Below, in pieces: positions 16,016-23,348 of a stretch of 32,902 nucleotides of DNA (the first letter of the stretch is position 1; each line of letters starts with the position of its first letter). Location: NCBI GenBank assembly GCA_021815925.1, contig JAKAZL010000025.1, positions 1-32,902 of the forward strand. The letters run 5' to 3'. The stretch comes from Pseudomonadota bacterium. GTDB taxonomy: Bacteria > Pseudomonadota > Gammaproteobacteria > Steroidobacterales > Steroidobacteraceae. Position numbers and translations under genes: made by a program. The notes below the pieces were generated by a model. It had not been told where the DNA came from, searched no databases, and saw only the letters and a list, made by a program, of their open reading frames with translations.

Positions 16016-18523
16016 TCAGAAGTGCACCGTCAGCGAGGCGTAGACCAGGCGCGGTGCGCCCGGGTTGGCGATGACGTAGCCGCCGGTGGGCGTCTGGAAG
16101 TAGCCGCCGGAGCTCACATACTCGGTGGAGTTGTACTCCTTGTTGGTGAGATTGAGCACCTGCAGGGACAGGTTGCTGCGCCGTATTCCCGGAATCAGCG
16201 AGCTGAACCAGTGGGTGCGCGCGGAGATCGAGAAATTCACCAGGTTGTAAGCCGGATTCGTCAGCCTCGACGGCAAGCCGGTGCTCTTGTCGAACAGGTA
16301 GCGCGCGCCGATGTACTGATCCCAGAGCGTCGCATCCACCCGTGCGCCCCTGAGGCGGAACCGGTAACTCGCCCCGGCATTGAGTGTGTCCTTCGGCGAA
16401 TTCGGCACCGGCAGCCCGTAGCCCGTCGGCTGCGACCCGGTGGGCGTCACCGCCGCCTGATACCGATTCCAGCGGCTCTGCAGGTAACCGAAATTGGCAA
16501 AGCCGCTCCAATGCCGGGTCAAATCGGCCCGCAGCGACAGGTCCACGCCCTTGTAGAGCGCCGAGCCGTACCCGAAGTACACGACGTTGGGGTTCTGCGC
16601 GGTCGAATAGGTGATCGTTTCGTCGCCGAGCAGCATGTGGAAGAAATCCACCGACGCATACACATTGTGCATACCGCCAAGCTGCAACGCAGCATAGCGC
16701 GCCCCGAGGTCGTACTCCTCGGCGCGCGCCGGCTTCAGGGACGCCAGGTTCAGCGGATACTGATCGAGATTACCGGAGCTGGGGTTGTGGCGGGTAATCG
16801 AGAAATTACCGAACAGATTGAGGCCGCGGATCAGCTCGTAGTTCACCCCGATCGACGGCTCATAGCGCACGAAATCGGTCGACTCGTCCGGATTGGTGTC
16901 ATATCCGCCAAACTGGAAGGTCTTGCCGTTGACGCTGATAGTGCCGCCCTGCCCCGGAAAGCTCGGTCCAGGCGTACCGTAGGCGCAGCTTCCGTCGGTG
17001 ATGTGGTATTCGGCGCACACCTGCGCCGGACTCATGTTCGAGAAGTCGGTGATGAATTCCACCACGCGCACGCCCGGCACGATCTTCAGTCGCGGCAGCG
17101 GCCGGAAGTCATCCTGCAGGAAGGCCGCCCAGTAGACGTTGCTGGTGTTGTTGAAGAAGGTCTGCTCCGGCTGAGCGAGCGAGCTGCCATCGAACGTGGA
17201 GTAGCCCTGGTAATCGCTCTGCGCACGCGCCGTGATGAAATAGCCGCCAAAGGAGAGCGTATCCATGCGGCTGAACCGCTCGTCGAACGCCAGCCGGTCA
17301 CCGAAGGTCTTGGAGCGCTCGATGTAGTGCTCGTAGTTGGTCGGGTTACCGAATTGAGCGTAATTGGGGTTGCTTGGCAGCAGGTAGTTGTTGGCGCGAT
17401 AGTGGCGCACCTTGCCGATGCGCACCCAGGCCATGTTTGAGAGCTTCAGGGACCGTGACAGGTCCAGATGGGTGTGCGACCAGAGCAGCCAGTTGTTGAT
17501 CAGGATGGTCTTGTGCCAGATCGCCCGCGGCAGCGTGGCGTAGAAGCCGGAGGTCTGCTGACTGTAGGGCGCCCCGAGCCCCACGCCCTGCGTGCCGACC
17601 AGCGGCGCCGGCGAGACCGGGATCATGTTCGGGCGCCACTCGTGGTTGCGCTGATAGTACGCCCCGAAGCTCACCGAGCCGTCATCGAGCTGCTTGCGGG
17701 TCTTGACGTACACCTCCTCGGTGTCCGCGGGCAGACTGTCGCGGGTGTCCCGGATCGCCTTGCTGCGCCCCGAGGCGAGCCCGAACACGGTCGACCAGCC
17801 GCGGATCGCCCCCGTGTTGTAGATTGCCGAGGTATCGATGGTCTCGGAGCTGCCGCCGGCGAGCGTGACTTTGCCGCCGGCGCGCACCGAGGGCTGCACC
17901 GGAATGAAGTCGATGGTGCCACCGAGGCTGTTGTACCAGCGCTCGCTGGGATTGCCGGGGCCGACGATGACGTTCTCGCCGGACATGAGCGCGCCGATCG
18001 GAATCTCGACCGAGTGCCAGCCGGTCCCCTGGCTGAGGCTGTTGAGGGGGACACCGTCGAACTCGGTAGTGATCGCGTTCGTCTCGACGTCACCGGGAAT
18101 GCTGTTGTACCCGACCTTGATGCCGCGGATCGAAATCTGCTGGCGCCCCGTCGCGCTGAAGTTGTTCGTGCCCGAGACGTACACGTTCGGCAGTGCGGTC
18201 AGCGCCTGCGTGCCGCCGGCGTCCGGCCCGAACAGCGCGATGGTCGAGCGAGTCACCGCCTCGTCGGGCTGCGAGGAGTCGCGCATCTGCTTCGCGGTGA
18301 GCACCTGGCTGGCGAAATCCCGATAACCGTTGATGGTCACCGTGTGCAGATGACGGCCGCGCTTCGCCACCATCCGTCGGCGCGAGGAGCTCGCACCGGT
18401 GGCACCCCGGGCTGGCGGCGTGCCGGTTGCGCCCGCGTTCTGAGCCGCATGCACCGGCACCGCGCCGGCCACCAGCAGAGCGCCCATGACCGTCCTCACA
18501 TGACACCGTACGCGCTGATTCAT
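16016..18523 (-). CDS. TonB-dependent outer-membrane receptor (orphan)
   Basis: 835-residue TonB-dependent receptor. Start 18523 is preferred because AAAGG lies seven bases ahead of it and because it gives a clean signal peptide ending PVHA before AQ (about residue 27). A longer reading from 18586 is less likely. A basic linker (about 40-60) and the stretch HLHTVTINGYR lead into the plug, with ALTALPNVYVSG, QQISIRGIKVG and FDGVPLNS. The barrel carries many aromatic strands and ends in VHF. Unlike the first receptor, it has no enzymes or sugar transporter beside it, and no TGCAATCG-type operator. The next gene on the strand is the PAS-GGDEF-EAL protein, 335 bp away. Substrate is unknown; siderophores, sugars or peptides are all possible. 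Confidence 0.9.
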   Translation of the reverse strand: MNQRVRCHVRTVMGALLVAGAVPVHAAQNAGATGTPPARGATGASSSRRRMVAKRGRHLHTVTINGYRDFASQVLTAKQMRDSSQPDEAVTRSTIALFGPDAGGTQALTALPNVYVSGTNNFSATGRQQISIRGIKVGYNSIPGDVETNAITTEFDGVPLNSLSQGTGWHSVEIPIGALMSGENVIVGPGNPSERWYNSLGGTIDFIPVQPSVRAGGKVTLAGGSSETIDTSAIYNTGAIRGWSTVFGLASGRSKAIRDTRDSLPADTEEVYVKTRKQLDDGSVSFGAYYQRNHEWRPNMIPVSPAPLVGTQGVGLGAPYSQQTSGFYATLPRAIWHKTILINNWLLWSHTHLDLSRSLKLSNMAWVRIGKVRHYRANNYLLPSNPNYAQFGNPTNYEHYIERSKTFGDRLAFDERFSRMDTLSFGGYFITARAQSDYQGYSTFDGSSLAQPEQTFFNNTSNVYWAAFLQDDFRPLPRLKIVPGVRVVEFITDFSNMSPAQVCAEYHITDGSCAYGTPGPSFPGQGGTISVNGKTFQFGGYDTNPDESTDFVRYEPSIGVNYELIRGLNLFGNFSITRHNPSSGNLDQYPLNLASLKPARAEEYDLGARYAALQLGGMHNVYASVDFFHMLLGDETITYSTAQNPNVVYFGYGSALYKGVDLSLRADLTRHWSGFANFGYLQSRWNRYQAAVTPTGSQPTGYGLPVPNSPKDTLNAGASYRFRLRGARVDATLWDQYIGARYLFDKSTGLPSRLTNPAYNLVNFSISARTHWFSSLIPGIRRSNLSLQVLNLTNKEYNSTEYVSSGGYFQTPTGGYVIANPGAPRLVYASLTVHF

Positions 18524-18842
18524 GTCCTGACCTTTCTTGATGTTGGAAGAGCGGAGCAGGAACACGGTAGTCACCTCAGGTGACATCAGCGTTGCGGATA
18601 CGTTGCGCGCTCATGACAGTTGCGGTCCTGATGACCGGCGTGAGCGAGGTAAGCGACTGTTATTGTTGTGATTGGAGATTCGGGAGGCGCACCGGGTGTC
18701 CGGACGCCACAGTCGCGGATTTCCCGCCGGCACGCCTGGCACAGCGCCGGCCGCAGCGCACCCCAGGCGCACTACGCGCGACGCATCCTGCGGCGCGCGA
18801 ACGTTTCTTCACAATCGGCGTGACCGCCAGCGGCGTCCGGCC
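18524..18842. other. Intergenic stretch upstream of the orphan receptor
   Basis: 319 bp between the receptor start and the end of the DedA-PAP2 gene, both on the minus strand. It holds the inverted repeat at 18571-18583 and presumably the receptor promoter, but no convincing -35/-10 pair was found. Open frames across it have no family resemblance. Confidence 0.5.
18571..18583. promoter_or_regulatory. Perfect inverted repeat, possible operator
   Basis: TCACCT-C-AGGTGA is a perfect 6+1+6 palindrome 48 bp upstream of the chosen start of the orphan receptor. Position and symmetry suggest a binding site for a dimeric regulator; the regulator is unknown. Confidence 0.45.
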
Positions 18843-20918
18843 TCAACGGCTGCGGCAGGGAGCCTGTTCGGCTTGGAGCGTCGCAACGCTTGGCGCCGCG
18901 GCGCGCCCGGCCTGCGCGAGCAGCACGCAGCCGTCCCAGGACTGATCGGGCGGCGCAGCGGTTCGGGCGGCCAGGCGCCGCCAACTCAGCGCCGCGGCCA
19001 GCACGTTGCGTGGCCCGTTGAAGTTGTGCACCTGACGCGTAAGCGTCATCAGGGGCGCGGCGCGGCGCGCGTCCTCTTCGGTCACCGTGCCGACGTACAG
19101 TGGCGTCTCGGGCCGCTCGCCTTGTGTCAGCGCCATGCTTGAGCGCCACAGGCGCAGCACGAGCCGCCCGCCGCCGGCCGGATGCACCAGCACGAGCGCC
19201 TCGCGGTGGCCGCTGTTCAAGTGCGGCAGCACGGGCAGCTGCATCAGCGCGACCCTCGGGTCGAACCACCGCGCGGCGGCCCGTGGCGTCCACGCGGGAG
19301 GGGCCGACCAGCCGTCGGCCGCCAGCTCGCGTCGCAATGCGGTGCGCCGGCCGGCCCACTGGAGTGTCAGCGGAGCCTCTGCGCCGCCGATCAAGTCGAC
19401 CCGGCGGGCCGGCAGGCGCGCCCACCCGCGCCGCCACCACTCGTTCAGAGGCTCCAGAGTGACCTGCTGGCGCACCGCAAAGCGTCGCATGTCGATGGCG
19501 TGCCATCGCTCAACGTGGGCCGCACCGCCGATCAGCAGGCCGAGGCCGACGACGGCGCACAGTCCGCCCGCCCCGAGCGGCGGCGGGTCATGGCGCAGAT
19601 ACGCGATGGCCAGCAGGGACGCTGCGGCGAGTCCGAAGGCGCTGCCGGCGAGCACGTCGGAGAGCCAGTGCACCCCCAGATAGACGCGCGCGAAGGCGAT
19701 GGCCCCCGCCGCCAGGGCCAGTGCGGCGATGGCCGGCAGTCGCCAGCGCGCATCGAGTTCCCATGCCGCGACGATGGCGAGGAAGCCGTACAAGGCCGCG
19801 TTGGCGGCGGACTGCCCGCTGGGGAAGGCGAATGCGTCCCAGCCGGCACCGGCGGGTTCAGGGTGGTACAGCTGCAGCGCCACCTTCAAAATGACGGTGG
19901 CGAAACCGACGGTCGCGACCACGGCCAGCAGATGCGCTGCGGCACGCCAGTTACGCCGCCAGACGAGCCAGGCGAGCGCCGCCAGCGCGACCACCACGAG
20001 CACGCGCGCATCGCCGAGCTCGCTGAGCGTAACCATCACCTGGTCGACCCACTCGGTTCTCAGTCCCTGCAGGAAGTGGAACACTGCCTCGTTCGCCCGC
20101 ACCAGCGCATCACCGGCGATCACGTCCTGCAGGACCCCGATGAACAGCCACAGGCTGAGCAGCACGATGCCCCCGAGCAGTGCCAGCCCGGGCATCTCCC
20201 GACGCGACGGATCGAGCACCGCAAGCACCTGGCGCGCGAGCCAGCCCTGACGGGCGCTCGCCCACAGACGTAGTCGCTCCTGAGCGAGCGCTGCGAGCGG
20301 CGGCAGTCGGCGCACCAGAGCACGCGCCACCAGGTAAAGCAGAACGAGGAGTACCAGCAGCAACGCCGTGATCAGCGCCAACCGGCCGGCCACCGCACCG
20401 AGCAGCACGAACGAGGCGCCAATCGCCGCTCCGGCCAGGATGTGCGCCGGGGCCCAGAGGATCGCCGAGAGTACATTCATGGCGTAAAAGCGCACAACGT
20501 CCATGCGCAGGATGCCCGCGAGCACCGGCACGATCGCCCGCACGCCGGGCGTGAACCGCGCGACGAAAACGCTCTTGCCACCGTGGCGGTGCAGGAAGGT
20601 GGTGCCGCGGGCGATGAGTCGCGGGCGGTCGCGCAGCGGCCAGCGGCCGAGGATGGCGGCGTGGTAATGCCGCCCGAGCCAGAAGGCGAACCCGTCGCCG
20701 AGCACGGCGCCCACCAGCGCACAGCCGATCAGCGGCCACAGACCGACAGCGCCCGTCGGCACGAGCGCGCTGATGGCCAGGATGATTGCGTCGCCCGGAA
20801 CGATGGCGCCGATGACCGGCAACGACTCACTGAATGCCACCAGAGCGATCAGCGCGTAAGCTGCCTCCCGATGGGCGCCGGCAAATGCGACGGCAGTGGT
20901 GGTCAGCGCACCGAGCAT
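18843..20918 (-). CDS. DedA - PAP2 phosphatase-like - LssY fusion membrane protein
   Basis: 691-residue inner-membrane protein of three parts. The DedA (SNARE-associated/VTT) domain spans about 1-200, with FSESLPVIGAIVPGD (29-43), GDGFAFWLGR (74-83) and the VARFTPGVRAIVPVLAG stretch (119-135). A PAP2-like domain (about 250-440) should carry K-X6-RP, PSGH and SR-X5-H-X3-D. Here they read Lys345 to His352-Pro353, PSGQ (366-369) and Ala410-Arg411 to His417 and Asp421, so three usual residues are changed while the nucleophile His417 stays. The C-terminal part (about 470-691) resembles the LssY C-terminal domain. Members are linked to membrane phospholipid or isoprenoid-phosphate metabolism. The start at 20918 lacks a strong ribosome site; a frame from 21020 looks non-coding. 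Divergent from the stress-protein gene. Confidence 0.85.
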   Translation of the reverse strand: MLGALTTTAVAFAGAHREAAYALIALVAFSESLPVIGAIVPGDAIILAISALVPTGAVGLWPLIGCALVGAVLGDGFAFWLGRHYHAAILGRWPLRDRPRLIARGTTFLHRHGGKSVFVARFTPGVRAIVPVLAGILRMDVVRFYAMNVLSAILWAPAHILAGAAIGASFVLLGAVAGRLALITALLLVLLVLLYLVARALVRRLPPLAALAQERLRLWASARQGWLARQVLAVLDPSRREMPGLALLGGIVLLSLWLFIGVLQDVIAGDALVRANEAVFHFLQGLRTEWVDQVMVTLSELGDARVLVVVALAALAWLVWRRNWRAAAHLLAVVATVGFATVILKVALQLYHPEPAGAGWDAFAFPSGQSAANAALYGFLAIVAAWELDARWRLPAIAALALAAGAIAFARVYLGVHWLSDVLAGSAFGLAAASLLAIAYLRHDPPPLGAGGLCAVVGLGLLIGGAAHVERWHAIDMRRFAVRQQVTLEPLNEWWRRGWARLPARRVDLIGGAEAPLTLQWAGRRTALRRELAADGWSAPPAWTPRAAARWFDPRVALMQLPVLPHLNSGHREALVLVHPAGGGRLVLRLWRSSMALTQGERPETPLYVGTVTEEDARRAAPLMTLTRQVHNFNGPRNVLAAALSWRRLAARTAAPPDQSWDGCVLLAQAGRAAAPSVATLQAEQAPCRSR

Positions 20919-21083
20919 GGACTTTCGACTTCCGATCTGCCCGTCCGTTGCATCGGGAACATTATTCCATGCGCCGATCCCGGGGCAGCCGGCCGGATCG
21001 CCGCGCCATGCGACGCACACCAGATGCCGCGCAGCCGATTCGCGCGTAGGCTGTACGCATCGTCGTTACCGTCGAGGCCCGGC

Positions 21084-21542
21084 ATGTACAAGCGCATTCT
21101 CGTCCCCATAGACGGCAGTCCGGCGGCTGCCGAGGGCCTGCGCGAGGCCATCAAGTTCGCCCGCGACCAGAGTGCCGCGATCCTGGTCGTGCACATCGTG
21201 GATGAGTGGCCCATTGCGGCCGGCGACATCGCCGCGGTCAATCTCGAGGCGGGCGCGAAGGCCCTGCGGGAGGCCGGCGCTGAGCTTCTCAAGCAAGCCG
21301 AAGCACAGGTTCGATCTGCCGGTGTGAGCGTCGAAACGGCCCTCATCGAGGAACTCGGCGTCCCGGTCGGGGCATGCATCGTGCAGCGGGCGAGTCAATG
21401 GCCGGCGGACCTCATCGTCTGCGGCACGCACGGCCGGCACGGCATGAGCCGGCTGCTACTCGGCAGCAGCGCCGAGTACATCCTGCGCCACGCGACGATA
21501 CCGGTCCTGCTGGTCCGTGCGCGCGAGAACCCGACGGGCTGA
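21084..21542 (+). CDS. Universal stress protein, UspA family
   Basis: 152-residue single-domain universal stress protein. It starts MYKRILVPIDGS with the usual first strand and Asp. The C-terminal ATP-binding motif G-2x-G-9x-G-S is present in GTHGRHGMSRLLLGSSAE, followed by the last strand IPVLLVRA, so it belongs to the ATP-binding subgroup. GAGG at 21074-21077 lies six bases before the ATG. It is a monocistronic gene between the divergent DedA-PAP2 gene and a convergent unknown gene. Such proteins help survival under starvation or respiratory stress; the exact partner is unknown. Confidence 0.92.
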   Translation: MYKRILVPIDGSPAAAEGLREAIKFARDQSAAILVVHIVDEWPIAAGDIAAVNLEAGAKALREAGAELLKQAEAQVRSAGVSVETALIEELGVPVGACIVQRASQWPADLIVCGTHGRHGMSRLLLGSSAEYILRHATIPVLLVRARENPTG

Positions 21543-21602
21543 GAGCGAGCGACGCGCCACGGACGGCGCGGTCCGCTCGCCGAGCGATCCCGACGCTCCG
21601 AC

Positions 21603-22586
21603 CTACCGCTCAATCGCCTTCAACACGGCGCCATTGATCTCCGTAGCCTGCAGCATGCTTGCCTGGCGCGTGTTGTACAGGCCGTAGAGAAGAGCGCGGT
21701 CCCATGCGGTCAGGTCGAGCGGCGGATGGGCCCCGGCCTGGAACAGCTGCAGGATCGTCGGGATCGCTCCGTCGTGCGCGCTCAGATCCACTTCGGCGAG
21801 TCCCGTCAGCGCGACATACGCAGCCAGTTGCCCGAGCGTAACGCCGCGCATCTGCTTGGTGTCGACCACGACGATGACCGAAGAGAATCCGCGCACGGTC
21901 GCGGTCTTCAACAATGTGTCGACTCCGTGAGCGCACACCACGCCGCTGCCGCCCTCGATGAGTATCCCGGCGGCCGCGAGTGCGCCGACCTGATCGGCGG
22001 TATCCAGTGGCTGGCTGGAGCAGCCGAGCGCAGTGTTGTACCAGACGTGAACCGGTCGGGTGGACGAAATGAAGGCACGCACCGGCGCGATGCCGTTGCG
22101 GGTGTCGTACATGACTCGATCCCGCGCCCACCACTTCTTCAGCAGCAGGTGGGGCCGGTCGGTCACCACCACGAACAGATTGGCCCGGCAGTGTGACCCG
22201 GCGAGCGGCACATGCGCGCTCAGCGCGGCCTGGCTGATGCGCTCGAGGATGAAATCGCCCTGTTCGCGGTTGAGCCCCGCGACCAGGGGGCACACCGCGC
22301 TGTCCCAACGGGCATACGGATCATGACCCAGCGACACGAGCGTCGAAAACACGAAATGGTCGACCGCGGCGCCGAGCGCGTGTCGTTGCCGCAGGCCCTG
22401 GATGGTGATCTCGCCGAGACTGGAGCGCGGGGCAGGGGTCGGCGCAGGTGACGGCGGGACGACTGACCCGGCCGCACCGAGTGGCGCGTACGCCCACAGC
22501 GCCAGCAGCAGAACCAGGGGGACCGTCCAGGCTCCCATCCGCCCCATTCCGGGGAACCGCCGTGATCGCGATCGGTCGTTGATCAT
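21603..22586 (-). CDS. Secreted protein of unknown function
   Basis: 327-residue protein that I do not recognise as a characterised family, though I believe similar hypothetical proteins occur in related proteobacteria. A basic start (MINDRSRSRRFPGMGR) and a hydrophobic stretch (about 18-38) indicate export or an N-terminal anchor, followed by a Pro/Ala-rich linker. The folded part has regularly spread Cys residues (DSAVCPLVAGL, AGSHCRANL, ALGCSSQ, GVVCAHG) that could form disulfides in the periplasm, and an ordered C-terminal region with MRGVTLGQLAAYVALTGLAE. No catalytic motif is evident. GAGGAGG lies about 12 bases before the ATG at 22586. An open frame continues upstream but its Arg/Pro-rich translation looks non-coding. 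It is convergent with the universal stress protein gene. Confidence 0.75.
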   Translation of the reverse strand: MINDRSRSRRFPGMGRMGAWTVPLVLLLALWAYAPLGAAGSVVPPSPAPTPAPRSSLGEITIQGLRQRHALGAAVDHFVFSTLVSLGHDPYARWDSAVCPLVAGLNREQGDFILERISQAALSAHVPLAGSHCRANLFVVVTDRPHLLLKKWWARDRVMYDTRNGIAPVRAFISSTRPVHVWYNTALGCSSQPLDTADQVGALAAAGILIEGGSGVVCAHGVDTLLKTATVRGFSSVIVVVDTKQMRGVTLGQLAAYVALTGLAEVDLSAHDGAIPTILQLFQAGAHPPLDLTAWDRALLYGLYNTRQASMLQATEINGAVLKAIER

Positions 22587-23202
22587 GGATGTCCGGCCCC
22601 TCCTCGTCCCCACGGTGTCGGGTTGAGGACTCTTATAGGGGAGCGGCGCCGCGAACTCAATTCGCCGACGCGGACCGAGCACAGCCCGGGGCCGACCACC
22701 CGGCGAAGCCCCTCGCCTCAGAGCCGACGACGAGGCCCCTCTTGGGAGGCCTCCTCGCTCTGGCAGCGGTGCGCCATCGCAGTCCCTGCCGGACCGACGC
22801 GGCGCGCGCGCGACACCTTGCGCCGCACACCTTGCGCTACCCACGGCTCGGTCCAACGGGGGTCTGGACGGCGAGCCGGCTGGGCGCGACACCCTGCAGG
22901 CGTGCCGGCATCCGAGATTATCCGTGCGCAACGCACACCCACCGCCGCGTACTCACTCGGCAGGACCGCCCCGACTGCAGCACGTCCACTCGCTCGCCAT
23001 TCGGCCGTCCGCCCACTGTTGCATTGAAGCAACATTAATCACGCCGCATCGCCCGATCTTATGTCTAATTGTGGCTCACTGTGGAGCGATTGCGCTGAGT
23101 GTCCGATAGGGCCCCGCTCGCAACCCATCCGGCAGTACAGCGGGCACTCCGGACGTCGCCAAGCCTGATTATAAGACTTTGTTTTTATTAATTTTTATGG
23201 GG
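22587..23202. other. Gene-free stretch beside the tRNA-Ser 3' end
   Basis: About 616 bp with no convincing gene: the open frames are Arg/Pro/Ser-rich and lack ribosome sites. A GC-rich imperfect inverted repeat lies at 22732-22753 (GAGGCC with GGCCTC) and a clean one at 23017-23034. From about 23030 the base composition becomes more AT-rich, ending in a T/A-rich run at 23168-23198 next to the tRNA. No integrase or attachment repeat can be seen within the window. Confidence 0.6.
23017..23034. repeat. Perfect inverted repeat TGTTGC-N6-GCAACA
   Basis: Six-base arms TGTTGC (23017-23022) and GCAACA (23029-23034) enclose ATTGAA. It sits where the sequence becomes AT-rich in the gene-free stretch. 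It could be a regulator site or a small hairpin; no T-run follows it. Confidence 0.4.
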
Positions 23203-23295
23203 TGGCGGAGAGGGTGGGATTCGAACCCACGTGCCGGTTTTACCCGACCATCCGATTTCGAGTCGGCGCCGTTATGACCGCTTCGGTACCTCTCC
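23203..23295 (-). tRNA. tRNA-Ser, anticodon CGA
   Basis: On the minus strand the acceptor GGAGAGG at the 5' end pairs with CCTCTCC near the 3' end, followed by discriminator G and an encoded CCA, 93 bases in all. The anticodon loop is CTCGAAA, giving anticodon CGA, which reads UCG. The T loop GGTTCGAATCC and a long variable arm (typical of type II serine tRNAs) are present. Its 3' end points to the gene-free stretch on the left; its promoter overlaps the leader of mltF, which is read the other way. Confidence 0.95.
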
Positions 23296-23309
23296 CCGGG
23301 GGTGGTGAT

Positions 23310-23315
23310 ATTATA
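23310..23315 (-). promoter_or_regulatory. -10 box of the tRNA-Ser gene
   Basis: A perfect TATAAT on the minus strand lies 14 bp upstream of the tRNA 5' end, a distance suited to a short tRNA leader. The matching -35 region is weak. Confidence 0.55.
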
Positions 23316-23336
23316 CCTGTATATTTTTGTCTCTGT

Positions 23337-23340
23337 GGAG
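23337..23340 (+). promoter_or_regulatory. Ribosome binding site of mltF deciding a TTG start
   Basis: GGAG lies eight bases before TTG at 23349. Earlier in-frame ATG codons fall within the tRNA gene on the other strand, and the GTG at 23340 lacks a ribosome site, so TTG is the best start. Confidence 0.65.
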
Positions 23341-23348
23341 TGGGGTTT

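Noticed and set aside
15854-17440. A 528-codon plus-strand open frame
   Set aside because: Antisense to the second TonB receptor and full of charged low-complexity residues.
22623-23027. Plus-strand 134-codon frame in the gene-free stretch
   Set aside because: Arg/Pro/Ser-rich translation, no ribosome site and no resemblance to any family.
23202-23348. ATG starts for a longer MltF
   Set aside because: They would place coding sequence across the tRNA-Ser gene and give an N-terminus unlike MltF.
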